Shown here in pieces: positions 43,641 to 51,257 of a DNA stretch of 64,000 nt. Source of the DNA: a virus; IMG/VR virus record IMGVR_UViG_3300009774_000008, positions 1 through 64,000 of that record, one strand, 5' to 3'. The translations under genes were made by a program, and so were the position numbers. Positions within the stretch are counted from its first letter, which is position 1; each line of letters begins with the position of its first letter. The notes beneath the pieces were generated by a model. It worked only from the letters and a program-made list of their open reading frames with translations, had not been told where the DNA came from and searched no databases.

Positions 43641-43817
43641 TTATCCCTCTTGCTGTAATTTTTTTATATTCCCTAATATAGTATTCCAATCAGTCTTTGG
43701 CGCTAGCATCATTAGATACCCTCTAAATAAATCCAGGTCGTTATAACCATCACATGACCTACCCATAACAGGACACAATATTCTATTAATACAGGAAACA
43801 CATTTTATTTCTGACAT
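43641..43817 (-). CDS. Small Cys-rich protein upstream of terL, 58 aa
   Basis: Begins [16 protein letters not shown] with a further SCDGY, so one zinc site is likely. The stop is 1 nt from the terL ATG and its end supplies AGAGGGAT as the terL RBS. First gene of the packaging/structural transcript. Unknown function. Confidence 0.7.
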   Translation of the reverse strand: MSEIKCVSCINRILCPVMGRSCDGYNDLDLFRGYLMMLAPKTDWNTILGNIKKLQQEG

Positions 43818-43874
43818 ACTCTCTCACCCCTCTCGTCCTTACCCCTAAATATACAATAAGTAACCGCAATTTTT

Positions 43875-43904
43875 TTGTACTCTTGTTGTACTCTTGTTGT
43901 ACTC
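43875..43904. repeat. TTGTACTCTTG direct repeats
   Basis: Two full 11-nt copies (43875-43885, 43886-43896) and a partial third (43897-43904). Lies upstream of the terL promoter on the minus strand sense side, in the leader of the small Cys gene. Confidence 0.8.
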
Positions 43905-43925
43905 ATAATCTTTTATTTCTCGGGG

Positions 43926-43940
43926 ATAGGCGACGCCTAT
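43926..43940. promoter_or_regulatory. Operator-like palindrome at the terL promoter start
   Basis: ATAGGCG-A-CGCCTAT is a perfect 7-bp inverted repeat around a single base. It lies 6-20 nt downstream of the -10 element, where transcription would start, the usual place for a repressor dimer. Confidence 0.6.
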
Positions 43941-43946
43941 AGTTAT

Positions 43947-43975
43947 ATATTATATTGAAACGATTACTTTGTAAA
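43947..43975 (-). promoter_or_regulatory. Promoter TTTACA-17-TAATAT for packaging genes
   Basis: On the minus strand TTTACA (43975-43970), 17 nt, TAATAT (43952-43947); a TATAAT is also present 2 nt earlier with a 15-nt spacer. It faces the terL transcript. Confidence 0.6.
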
Positions 43976-44404
43976 GACAACTTCGAGCATAGTCGTATAA
44001 TTCTTTACTATTTTGTATATACTAATATAGTAATAACACACTATCGAGTCGATTGCTTTTGTGAGGCCTAGTGTGGTTTTGAACCCGGTTTCCTTCAACT
44101 ATTATAAATAACTCTCTACTCTCGGTATTAGTAATTATGAATAATTTCTCTAATAATATACTTTCACTTTATCTTGTAATTCCCGTATAGCCATGGTCTT
44201 TAGGTCTTTTCCTCTCAGTTTACTATCAAATAACCGAGACCATCTTTATATTATGATAAAAAAATAATGACTCGGCCTTTATGGTACAGAATTCGTAATA
44301 AACGGTCATCGACAAGTACACCATCGAGTATGGGGACCACCCCCGGGGTACGAGATCTAGTGGTACTTCGGACACACCATGTAGTGGTGGGTTGAGAGCA
44401 AGGA

Positions 44405-45188
44405 TACTATATATAGTACCGAGTAATAACTATACTATATACAGTATATCCAGCTGTGACACACCACTATATATAGTATATAATAGAGGTACTTCGTATC
44501 TGCTACATACGTTTCCCCTATATTTAGTGTTTTTGAAGCTGTTTCTGGTACTGCTACTCACATCAGTTACCCTTTCTCGCCCGCACAACGGTGAATCACG
44601 TATTTATACCCCTTAGCGTGGTTAGTATTGGTTTTCTACTATAAAAATAAGTAAACGTAGGTATACAGGTGTACAATAGTATAGTAATAGAGACATACAA
44701 CATATAGTGCTCTACTATGCTGTATCTACTACATCTCGTATAGTAGAGTCGTATATGCCACACAGGTACTATATACAGTATGTTTATAGTTTATTCTAGT
44801 ACTATATATAGTATATATTTATATCTGCTCTTCTGCTCCCCGATTTCTTTGATTTCCGGTATTTTATTGTACTGTTTTGGCAGTACTGTAAATCTGTTAT
44901 TAACAGGGTAGTAACGTACACTGCGCTCCTGCCGTGTTTTGTGTGTAGTTTGTACTGTATTAGTAGTTATTTCCTTATTACGCCTTTTTGCGGGTAGTTT
45001 AGTGTATTGTAGTTATTTAATGTTTTTTTTACTATGTAGTAGTAGTTATACAGTACACTTTCTCGCCCGCAAAATGGTTTCTGCGCACTTTTCGCGCCTA
45101 ATCAATATAAACATACCGGGGTAGTAATATAAATTGCTTTTACAACATCTCGTACCTGAGGTGTCAACAATACCACTATATATAGTGG
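44405..45188. repeat. Family of ACTATATATAGT palindromes
   Basis: Exact ACTATATATAGT at 44406-44417, 44466-44477, 44801-44812 and 45175-45186 (the last extended to CCACTATATATAGTGG, 45173-45188). Variants ACTATATACAGT at 44434-44445 and 44768-44779. They occur as a dense cluster only in this non-coding region. Confidence 0.85.
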
Positions 45189-45224
45189 ATGTAAAAATAC
45201 TTTGTAATTCTCGGATTATTTTAA

Positions 45225-45254
45225 GAGATATGGCGAGATATGGCGAGATATGGC
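45225..45254. repeat. Three tandem copies of GAGATATGGC
   Basis: Three exact head-to-tail 10-bp units, one helical turn each, at 45225-45234, 45235-45244 and 45245-45254. Could be a protein-binding array. Confidence 0.85.
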
Positions 45255-45906
45255 GTAAAATTTAGTTGATAAGTAGGTAGTTTATTGTAAACGTGTTATT
45301 TAGTGTTATTTGCATAAATTCTCGGTTATTTGTGGTTGTATTGTAGTACATATTAGTCTATCATTAGTAGTGTACTAAGTAGTTAATTAGTACACAGTAA
45401 TGCTTAGTTAGTACCATCCCTTGTACATTGTCAATTTCATAGTTCGTCCTTATGCTCCGTTTATAGTGTGCTTTTCGTAAATACTATAAATCTTGTAAAC
45501 TAACTTACCAGTTAGTAGGAATTGGGCGGATTATGGTATACTGTGTACTCGTAGTTAGTTGCCCCTTGTTAGTTGCTGAAGTATTTTTTCAGTACAACAA
45601 CTCGGAAGCATTGTACATTGAAAACTTAATATTGTAGTCGCCGTTATATAAGGTGTCATTTTCGCCTGTATAAACTGCCGTTTGTGAAGTTTTTGCTCGT
45701 ACTACCTCAGATTTTTTCTCGTCCTTCCTTTAGTTGCCGAAGTTTGGCACAACATTGGAAGTATTTGTTAAAATACCCGGTAGCAGGGGGCAATTACTAC
45801 TATCCCAGGCCTATACAGTAGAGATTGGCAAATATGTGTAAAACACAACCTTAATACCTCAGAAAAACTGAGAGGAAATGGGCGAAGTGGTGTTAGTAAC
45901 CACTAT

Positions 45907-46573
45907 GAAGTTTTAGGCGTAGCTGAATGTCCATAATTCTTTTCCGAAGCATTTTATCAAAATAAAAATTAAAATTTAAAAGGAGACCGATTATTATGAC
46001 AAACTCAACTATGAACCTTAAGGACATTATTGCAAAGCAGGTAATTACAAGCAGGACTGGAAGTTTTATAGAATATAACAGTAAGAAGAAATTATCCGCT
46101 TCCGGCGTGCTCACCAAAGAACAAGAAGAAGTAATTGCACAGCTTAAAGGTACGTTTACTTTCAATATGCATTCTGAAAATCGTTATTTAATTGTAACCA
46201 TGTACTATAGTGCTACGAAGACTTACGGATTTTTAGTAATAGATTTGACTACTTTGGCAGTAGCTGAATCCGAAAGTATAAAAATTGCCAAGAAATTTGT
46301 ACTAGACCAGATAGAAGAAGACAAAAAAGTAGTTGTACCAGTTATAGAGCAAGCACTTGAAGAAATTGTAGCAGAAATAAATGCTCAAATTGAAGCAGAA
46401 CATAATTCCGAAGTACATGAGCAAGAAATAGTAGAAGAAAAGATTGAAGAAAAAGTAGAAGATGTAGTTGTTGAAAATGTAGTAGCAGAAGTAGTTGTTG
46501 AAACAAAGAAAGACAAGAAATCAAAAAAGTAAGACCTTAAGGATTATGGACAATCACATACGCCTAAAACTTC
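45907..46573 (+). repeat. Cassette inverted repeat 1
   Basis: Left arm 45907-45941, right arm 46539-46573, 35 bp. 31 Watson-Crick pairs, one U-G, a two-base central mismatch at pair 16-17 and one further mismatch. It encloses the gene 45996-46532; the right arm begins 6 nt after its stop. Confidence 0.9.
45996..46532 (+). CDS. Early hypothetical protein with acidic helical tail, 178 aa
   Basis: An N-terminal alpha/beta domain (about 1-95; YLIVTMYYSATKTYGFLVID) is followed by a Glu/Val-rich tail with repeated VEEK/VVEN units and a final Lys cluster. The low-complexity tail suggests an elongated, charged interaction segment. AAAAGGAGACC precedes the ATG. First gene of the plus-strand early cluster and of the inverted-repeat cassettes. 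Function unknown. Confidence 0.8.
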   Translation: MTNSTMNLKDIIAKQVITSRTGSFIEYNSKKKLSASGVLTKEQEEVIAQLKGTFTFNMHSENRYLIVTMYYSATKTYGFLVIDLTTLAVAESESIKIAKKFVLDQIEEDKKVVVPVIEQALEEIVAEINAQIEAEHNSEVHEQEIVEEKIEEKVEDVVVENVVAEVVVETKKDKKSKK

Positions 46574-46574
46574 A

Positions 46575-46920
46575 AATCTGTCGTCAGTTGTAAACACGCA
46601 ATCTCCTAATAAGAGAGAGGGCGTGCTTAATAATGAGAGAAGAAACTAATAAGATGACTATATTACTTGCCGACGAATACATTGATGTGAACGACGTTCA
46701 GCATTTGCTGACTGTATTTTCGGGGAATGACCTGAAGAAGTTGAAGTATGGAATAACCTTTGAAGTTGACGGAGAACCTAAAGAATGTATAGCCTTGGAT
46801 AATGGTACTTTTGTATATCAATCCGAAGGTGATAATGTTCGTACGAAGAATTTTGTAGAAGTATTGAATTATTTATTGTAAGAAGAAGAAGAATTGCGTG
46901 TTTACACATGACGACAGATT
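46575..46920 (+). repeat. Cassette inverted repeat 2
   Basis: Left arm 46575-46602, right arm 46893-46920, 28 bp with 26 pairs and a 2x2 central mismatch at pairs 13-14. The left arm starts 1 nt after the right arm of repeat 1. It encloses 46633-46881. Confidence 0.92.
46633..46881 (+). CDS. Early hypothetical protein, 82 aa
   Basis: A small acidic protein (DEYIDVNDVQHLLTVFSGND, GITFEVDGEPKECIALDNGT). It resembles no family I know. The ATG follows AGAGAGGG with a long spacer; an internal ATG eight codons in is an alternative start. Sits alone in cassette 2. Confidence 0.7.
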   Translation: MREETNKMTILLADEYIDVNDVQHLLTVFSGNDLKKLKYGITFEVDGEPKECIALDNGTFVYQSEGDNVRTKNFVEVLNYLL

Positions 46921-47371
46921 ATTATGCGCAATTGTAATGCTCTCGCTAAAAAGGAGAAAGAAACTTATGAAATTATTTAAAGTTGAAATTGCCATTTTAG
47001 CCCCAGCACAGGACGCCGAAGGGGCCAAAAACCGGTTCATAGACCAATATGATTCAACAGAATCCATTGTAGAATCCCTAACTGTACACGAAATTGTACC
47101 ACATGAGGATTTCATTAAGCTCTTCAGGTTGGGAAGAATTTTAGATAAAATTGACCAGTTCAGTACTTTTGAGACAATTTCATTGGTAACTGAATATGCT
47201 AAATTGTTGGGATATATATTAACGGTGGATGAAGTGTCAGAAGGTATTATAGCTTGGTGTGAAAGATTAGAGGATATTCCGGACGAAGAATTGGAAGACT
47301 GGTTGAATTAGTACAGAAGACAAAACATAGTCAAAATATACATGAGCGAGGGCATTACACATGCGCATAAT
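46921..47371 (+). repeat. Cassette inverted repeat 3
   Basis: Left arm 46921-46947, right arm 47345-47371, 27 bp: 24 Watson-Crick pairs, one U-G, a two-base mismatch at pairs 11-12. The left arm directly abuts the right arm of repeat 2. It encloses 46967-47311. Confidence 0.9.
46967..47311 (+). CDS. Early hypothetical protein, 114 aa
   Basis: MKLFKVEIAILAPAQDAEGA start with an alpha/beta look, then helical, ending in an acidic IPDEELEDWLN. The ATG at 46967 follows AAGGAG; an in-frame ATG at 46898 would place repeat arms inside the gene and lacks an RBS. No family recognised. Confidence 0.75.
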   Translation: MKLFKVEIAILAPAQDAEGAKNRFIDQYDSTESIVESLTVHEIVPHEDFIKLFRLGRILDKIDQFSTFETISLVTEYAKLLGYILTVDEVSEGIIAWCERLEDIPDEELEDWLN

Positions 47372-47527
47372 ACGAAGAAGTGAAGATTCTATGTATAGCA
47401 ATGTACCGAGAAGAATTACCTCTTTTAGTGGCGAAAACATTTCTATCTTTGGTGGGTCATATAAGGGTGAATTGTCTTAAGGAAAAATGCTCTCGGAATG
47501 TACGAGAATTAATTAGGAGGATTCACC

Positions 47528-48241
47528 ATGGAATCGAAAAAATACATTGTAAGAGGCACGTTGAAGGGCCACAAATGGGTAGATAGTGAAACAGAATACA
47601 TGAATTCCGCAGAATTAGTGGATGATGTAGATGAGATAAAAGAACTGTTTACCCAAGACTCGGACGATGAATTGGCACAATATATAGGTGAAAGAGAAAC
47701 CATTTATGGTTTATTCGACTCTATATATGTAAATGTTGAAATTATCGGCGGTAAGTTGTATAGCAGAACAGAAATTCTATCCAAGAGAGAATTAACCGAA
47801 GAAGACAAAGTTTCTCTATTGTCTTACTTAACTGGTCAGTTTTCAGATGGATACGGCGAAGGATTGGAACAGCATGCTTACAGTAAATTCCGAGAAACAA
47901 TAGAGTCAGAAGAATGGGACGAAGAAGAACAGGAGTCCTTTACAGAGGAGAATGAGATAGATGTTGAATCTTTCCTGCACTTATGGCAACGAGGTGATGA
48001 ATTTAAGTTGGAATTTATTTCTCCGGAATTAGAAGGAGTAACACCAACTGAAGTTACTAAACCTAGATGCAAGTTAATTGGTGAGGATGGAAACATATTT
48101 AATCTAATTAGTATTGCTAGACGTAAATTAGTGAAAGCAGGTCAGGCAGATATAGCAAAAGAGATGGAAGCGAAAGTAAAAAGTAGCAAAAGCTATTCAG
48201 AAGCTCTTGGCATTATTTGCGATTATGTAGAAGTATACTAG
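47528..48241 (+). CDS. Early acidic hypothetical protein, 237 aa
   Basis: An N-terminal beta segment, the block SLLSYLTGQFSDGYGEGLEQ, an acidic stretch (ESEEWDEEEQESFTEENEID), and a C-terminal domain PRCKLIGEDGNIFNLISIAR (then RKLVKAGQ) that I recall as a repeated theme in phage and plasmid proteins of Bacillota. Strong negative charge suggests DNA mimicry or host-protein binding, but this is guesswork. AGGAGG precedes the ATG. Confidence 0.75.
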   Translation: MESKKYIVRGTLKGHKWVDSETEYMNSAELVDDVDEIKELFTQDSDDELAQYIGERETIYGLFDSIYVNVEIIGGKLYSRTEILSKRELTEEDKVSLLSYLTGQFSDGYGEGLEQHAYSKFRETIESEEWDEEEQESFTEENEIDVESFLHLWQRGDEFKLEFISPELEGVTPTEVTKPRCKLIGEDGNIFNLISIARRKLVKAGQADIAKEMEAKVKSSKSYSEALGIICDYVEVY

Positions 48242-48254
48242 AGAGGAGAATAAT

Positions 48255-48440
48255 ATGAAGAAACTAACTGGAAAGCAAAAAGAAATATTACTTAGTTTCG
48301 TAATAGAAAAATTAGTGGATGAATTAAATGCTCAAATGGGTGAAACTAATGGACCATTGGTTTTGTACGATTCAGAAGTAGAAGAGATTAATGATGCTAT
48401 AAAACAACTCGGCATCAATACTAAGTTGGAAATAATCTAA
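48255..48440 (+). CDS. Early hypothetical protein, 61 aa
   Basis: Helical (GKQKEILLSFVIEKLVDELN) with ETNGPLVLYDSEVEEINDAI following. RBS AGAGGAGAAT. Shares cassette 4 with the preceding gene, from which it is 13 nt away. No function recognised. Confidence 0.7.
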   Translation: MKKLTGKQKEILLSFVIEKLVDELNAQMGETNGPLVLYDSEVEEINDAIKQLGINTKLEII

Positions 48441-48528
48441 AGTACATGATACAGACAATTCACCTTTATACGACCCACCAAGGATGTTCGACCGCAGACT
48501 ACAGCACAACCAGAATGAGAGGTTACTT

Positions 48529-48855
48529 ATGAAAAATAAAGATGAAAGACAAATCACTCTTGGGGACTGCAGAGACGACATTTTATATGAACTGGGTTAT
48601 GCTCAATACTTGGAAGAGTCTTTTCCAGATAGCCCTGATACGAAACTAAATCTATGGCAAAGATTACTAAATAGACATAAGTTTTGCGTATTTGTAAATG
48701 CCTGTTATGATTTAATTAGGTGGAAGTTCAACCATCTAATATGTAAGGTTTTTGGACATAAATGGATAGATGAAAGTTATGGCGGCCCTGAAGGTGGAGG
48801 AGAGTTTTTCTGCTGTGATAGATGTGGAAAATCTTTTGGAAACACGCTTTATTAA
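48529..48855 (+). CDS. Early zinc-ribbon protein, 108 aa
   Basis: The C-terminus GHKWIDESYGGPEGGGEFFC followed by CDRCGKSF is a zinc-ribbon of a type seen in many phage proteins. The N-terminal 65 residues are helical (CRDDILYELGYAQYLEESFP). The start at 48529 follows GAGAGG; a longer in-frame ATG (48484) overlaps the repeat arm. Confidence 0.72.
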   Translation: MKNKDERQITLGDCRDDILYELGYAQYLEESFPDSPDTKLNLWQRLLNRHKFCVFVNACYDLIRWKFNHLICKVFGHKWIDESYGGPEGGGEFFCCDRCGKSFGNTLY

Positions 48856-48878
48856 ATAATAGGTGGGGGGTCACTATA

Positions 48879-49034
48879 ATGCGTAAACTATTAAAAGGAA
48901 TTGAGCTTATTTGGATAGTCATTTCAATCTTAATTCTATCTTGGTTCTTTGTTTCTTGGATTGGTGTTATCAGTTCTAATACAGTTCCTGGTAATTCTAT
49001 TCCGGCATGGAATGCTTTTAACATATTCCAATAA
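48879..49034 (+). CDS. Early small membrane protein, 51 aa
   Basis: One hydrophobic helix (IELIWIVISILILSWFFVSW) after MRKLLKG, then a short polar end. RBS GGTGGGGGG. A single-span membrane peptide that could act on the host envelope, e.g. superinfection exclusion; unproven. Confidence 0.65.
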   Translation: MRKLLKGIELIWIVISILILSWFFVSWIGVISSNTVPGNSIPAWNAFNIFQ

Positions 49035-49120
49035 ATTTAGATTGGTTGTGCTGTAGTATGCGGTCGAACTTGTTCTGATATAATGACACGACAACATAAG
49101 ATGAAAGGTTGGGTCATTAC

Positions 49121-49369
49121 ATGAAAAAATTAACAAAAGAGAGTTATGAAAAATTCCTTGAGGGCTATGGTAGCGACATTAATTCCGAAGGCTATGAAGG
49201 CGAGCAGATATACGATTTAGCTCGTTGTGTTATAGACGCAAGAGATTCTGAGACAAAAGCTGTCACACAATACCTAAATAGTATTGGAGTTTCAGATGTT
49301 CTTGGGAGACTTGCAGATGATATGTCATGTGCTGCTAATAAGTCAAGGAGGAATAAAAATGGAAGATAA
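49121..49369 (+). CDS. Early hypothetical protein, 82 aa
   Basis: MKKLTKESYEKFLEGYGSDI start, acidic and helical. The ATG at 49121 is chosen over an in-frame TTG at 49109. Overlaps the next gene by 11 nt, so translation is coupled. Function unknown. Confidence 0.7.
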   Translation: MKKLTKESYEKFLEGYGSDINSEGYEGEQIYDLARCVIDARDSETKAVTQYLNSIGVSDVLGRLADDMSCAANKSRRNKNGR

Positions 49370-49997
49370 CAGAATGATGGATAAAATTAGAAAGTTGCTT
49401 AAACTTTCTGAGAATAATGAAAATGAATCCGAAGCATCTTCTGCTTTGCTTAAAGCACAGAAGTTGATGTCTGAAAATAATATTTCAATGGATATGTCTA
49501 ATCCTGAAAAGATTGAGTATGCTTCTCTAGTATGTGAGCATAAATGGGATATGGGTTTTAGAAAGCCTTTAGGTACTGTGATTGCGAGGAATTTCCGTTG
49601 CAAGATGTATTTGCAATCAAATTCAGTTGTATTTATGGGCCATGCTTTTGATGCTCAAGTAGCAAAAGAAGCTTTCGAGTATGCTTATGAGTTTGCATTA
49701 AAAGAAGGAAACAAGCATTATAATAAAGCATATTCAATGGGAATTGAAACTAGGGGTGTATTTAACTCTTATGTACTAGGCTTTATTAAAGGAATAGACC
49801 ATAAGTTCTCAGAACAGTCAGTAGCTTTAATGATTATTATCCCTCCCGATGTAGAATCAACATTTACAACGATGACGGAAAAATGGAAAACGTCAAAGGG
49901 TGGGATGCGACAAGGAAATTTTAATATCAATGCTTATACAGAAGGAATGCAAGACGGCAAGACCATAATGAACGGAAGAAGAATAGCTAGCAAATAA
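49359..49997 (+). CDS. DUF2786-like protein, 212 aa
   Basis: The N-terminal helix pair MMDKIRKLLKLSENNENESE then SALLKAQKLMSENNI is DUF2786. The rest (GTVIARNFRCKMYLQ, FEYAYEFALKEGNKHYNKAY, SYVLGFIKGID) matches the usual C-terminal extension of these phage proteins. AAGGAGG precedes the ATG. The biochemical role of the family is not known to me. Confidence 0.85.
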   Translation: MEDNRMMDKIRKLLKLSENNENESEASSALLKAQKLMSENNISMDMSNPEKIEYASLVCEHKWDMGFRKPLGTVIARNFRCKMYLQSNSVVFMGHAFDAQVAKEAFEYAYEFALKEGNKHYNKAYSMGIETRGVFNSYVLGFIKGIDHKFSEQSVALMIIIPPDVESTFTTMTEKWKTSKGGMRQGNFNINAYTEGMQDGKTIMNGRRIASK

Positions 49998-50109
49998 TAA
50001 AAATAGGTCGTGTCATTATATCAGAACAAGATAAGAGATGAAACTAACACCACTAATTATCTAGGTGCTTATTAGAACATGGTGTGCCTTACATTAGGAG
50101 GAAATTAGT

Positions 50110-50316
50110 ATGGAAAAACAATTTAATCTGACCGATTTCTATAACACATATGCCCAAAGATGGGACTATATATGGGATAATGTAGAATTGGGTTTATGCT
50201 ACTATGCCGATGACAAGATGTTTTATGTTTTCGACAAAACAAAAGATGATAACATATGTGAAACCAATGATTTCAACCACGCAATTAAAATATTAAATGG
50301 AGGATTAACACTATGA
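50110..50316 (+). CDS. Early hypothetical protein, 68 aa
   Basis: Aromatic-rich small protein (FYNTYAQRWDYIWDNVELGL, CYYADDKMFYVFDKTKDD). RBS TAGGAGGAAAT. First of three coupled genes in cassette 7. No family recognised. Confidence 0.72.
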   Translation: MEKQFNLTDFYNTYAQRWDYIWDNVELGLCYYADDKMFYVFDKTKDDNICETNDFNHAIKILNGGLTL

Positions 50317-50579
50317 GCGAAAAGTACACTGAAACAGAGAGAGAACTAATAATGCTAATATTAGATGCATCCGAGAATTGCAGTCCTACGAAACTAAGTA
50401 TTAACCATACCACAGAAACCGGTCAAGTTAGAAAAGGTATTGTTATTACTGAAGCCTGTGGTGCAATTATCGATAAGATAGTAAAAAGTCCTTTGGTTAT
50501 GACTACTTATCTAACTCCTAAGGGGCTTCACGTAACTTGCCACCAGAAAGGTGAAAGAAAGTCTGTGGGTTGCATATGA
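50313..50579 (+). CDS. Early hypothetical protein, 88 aa
   Basis: Starts MSEKYTETERELIMLILDAS and overlaps its neighbours by 4 nt (ATGA). Mixed alpha/beta with a C-terminal GLHVTCHQKGERKSVGCI. Function unknown. Confidence 0.7.
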   Translation: MSEKYTETERELIMLILDASENCSPTKLSINHTTETGQVRKGIVITEACGAIIDKIVKSPLVMTTYLTPKGLHVTCHQKGERKSVGCI

Positions 50580-50797
50580 TTAAGAGTGTGTTTAGTATGA
50601 ATGCAAATGAGTGCTTTGCTATAATGGCAATACAAGAAGCGATGGGAACAGTTCCTACCCAAGTAAATGGGTTAGACATGCTCACACCAGAAGAAATTAA
50701 AGAGATTAAAGAAATAGCTTATAAATTCTGTGTAAAGATGATGAATGAATCATTTAGAGTACAAGAGTCAGCCATTAGTCAGTTCTGGGGAATATAA
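50576..50797 (+). CDS. Early hypothetical protein, 73 aa
   Basis: Starts at the ATGA overlap with the upstream stop (MIKSVFSMNANECFAIMAIQ); helical, with TPEEIKEIKEIAYKFCVKMM in the second half. Last gene of cassette 7. Function unknown. Confidence 0.68.
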   Translation: MIKSVFSMNANECFAIMAIQEAMGTVPTQVNGLDMLTPEEIKEIKEIAYKFCVKMMNESFRVQESAISQFWGI

Positions 50798-50838
50798 CAT
50801 AATCAGCACACCATGTTGCAATAAGCATCTAGATAATA

Positions 50839-51126
50839 TATCACAGGTCCTAATATAGGTGCTTCATTGAGAGGAGTACATTATGAAAAGGTATAAAGAT
50901 AAAGAGATTGTAACTTGTCATGTTTGTAATGGTACTGGATTTGTACCAGAAGACTATGAAGGTGATTTATTCTTAGCTGAATGTCCTGTTTGTGAAGGAG
51001 ATTGTATTATAGAAATTGAGCATATTCAATATCAAGGAGAGAATTTAAGAGTACTGAGAGATTCATATCGAGTAAAATAATAAACATAAGAAATGGTATG
51101 AAGCATCTATATTAGGGCCTGTGATA
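50839..51126 (+). repeat. Cassette inverted repeat 8
   Basis: Left arm 50839-50867, right arm 51098-51126, 29 bp: 27 Watson-Crick plus two wobble pairs, so fully paired as RNA. It starts 1 nt after the right arm of repeat 7. Encloses 50883-51080. Confidence 0.93.
50883..51080 (+). CDS. Early DnaJ-like zinc protein, 65 aa
   Basis: VTCHVCNGTGF and AECPVCEGDC are two CxxCxG-type knuckles like the DnaJ zinc centre, followed by a short beta segment. RBS GAGAGGAG. Alone in cassette 8. Unknown function. Confidence 0.75.
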   Translation: MKRYKDKEIVTCHVCNGTGFVPEDYEGDLFLAECPVCEGDCIIEIEHIQYQGENLRVLRDSYRVK

Positions 51127-51184
51127 CAATCATATGCTCAGTTATATGGTGCTCCTCCTAATACATTTTATCTAAGAAGAAACA

Positions 51185-51213
51185 TTTACATTTTCCTTAG
51201 TATGTAGTACAAT
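51185..51213 (+). promoter_or_regulatory. Promoter TTTACA-17-TACAAT
   Basis: TTTACA (51185-51190), 17 nt ending in TATGTAG, TACAAT (51208-51213). Same sequence block as the minus-strand promoters at 12990, 21061 and 62781. It drives the DUF932 gene and genes downstream. Confidence 0.8.
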
Positions 51214-51257
51214 AGTAATTACCGCAAGACAAAATAAAATTTAGGAGGACACACACG

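Larger units (their letters stand above)
43818..45906. other. 2.1-kb region without convincing genes (divergent control region / possible origin)
   Basis: The open frames here are short, lack RBSs and have non-coding-like composition. The region holds the terL promoter and operator, direct repeats, six ACTATATAYAGT palindromes, a ninefold-base inverted repeat CTCTACTAT/ATAGTAGAG (44710-44718/44740-44748), duplicated CTTTCTCGCCCGCA blocks (44572, 45058), GAGATATGGC repeats, and near its end a CCTCAG hairpin (45857-45875) and AGTGGT/ACCACT hairpin (45886-45904). The divergent transcripts start on either side of it. Confidence 0.8.
47445..48485 (+). repeat. Cassette inverted repeat 4
   Basis: Left arm 47445-47477, right arm 48453-48485, 33 bp: 30 Watson-Crick, two G-U wobbles and one A-C mismatch at pair 15. 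Encloses two genes (47528-48241, 48255-48440). 73 nt separate it from repeat 3, the largest junction gap. Confidence 0.9.
48486..49069 (+). repeat. Cassette inverted repeat 5
   Basis: Left arm 48486-48512, right arm 49043-49069, 27 bp with a single G-A mismatch at pair 12. It directly abuts repeat 4. Encloses 48529-48855 and 48879-49034. Confidence 0.92.
49070..50029 (+). repeat. Cassette inverted repeat 6
   Basis: Left arm 49070-49092, right arm 50007-50029, 23 bp perfect. It directly abuts repeat 5. Encloses 49121-49369 and 49359-49997. A TATAAT lies inside the left arm but no -35 is seen at the right distance. Confidence 0.93.
50056..50837 (+). repeat. Cassette inverted repeat 7
   Basis: Left arm 50056-50087, right arm 50806-50837, 32 bp: 29 Watson-Crick pairs, one G-U, a two-base mismatch at pairs 19-20. 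Encloses three overlapping genes (50110-50797). 26 nt separate it from repeat 6. Confidence 0.9.

Noticed and set aside
44066-44100. tRNA-like TTCAAA sequence on the minus strand
   Set aside because: No 5-bp T stem, acceptor or anticodon arm could be drawn around it.
44392-45124. Plus-strand ORFs of 61-74 codons in the gene-free region
   Set aside because: They run through the palindromes and repeats, have no RBS and an unlikely, hydrophobic/Tyr-Val-rich composition.
47390-47479. 29-codon ORF across the left arm of repeat 4
   Set aside because: No good RBS, and it overlaps the repeat arm; the sequence is better explained by the repeat.
49079-49084. TATAAT within repeat 6 left arm as a promoter
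   Set aside because: No acceptable -35 element 16-18 nt upstream, and the matching sequence is explained by the inverted repeat.
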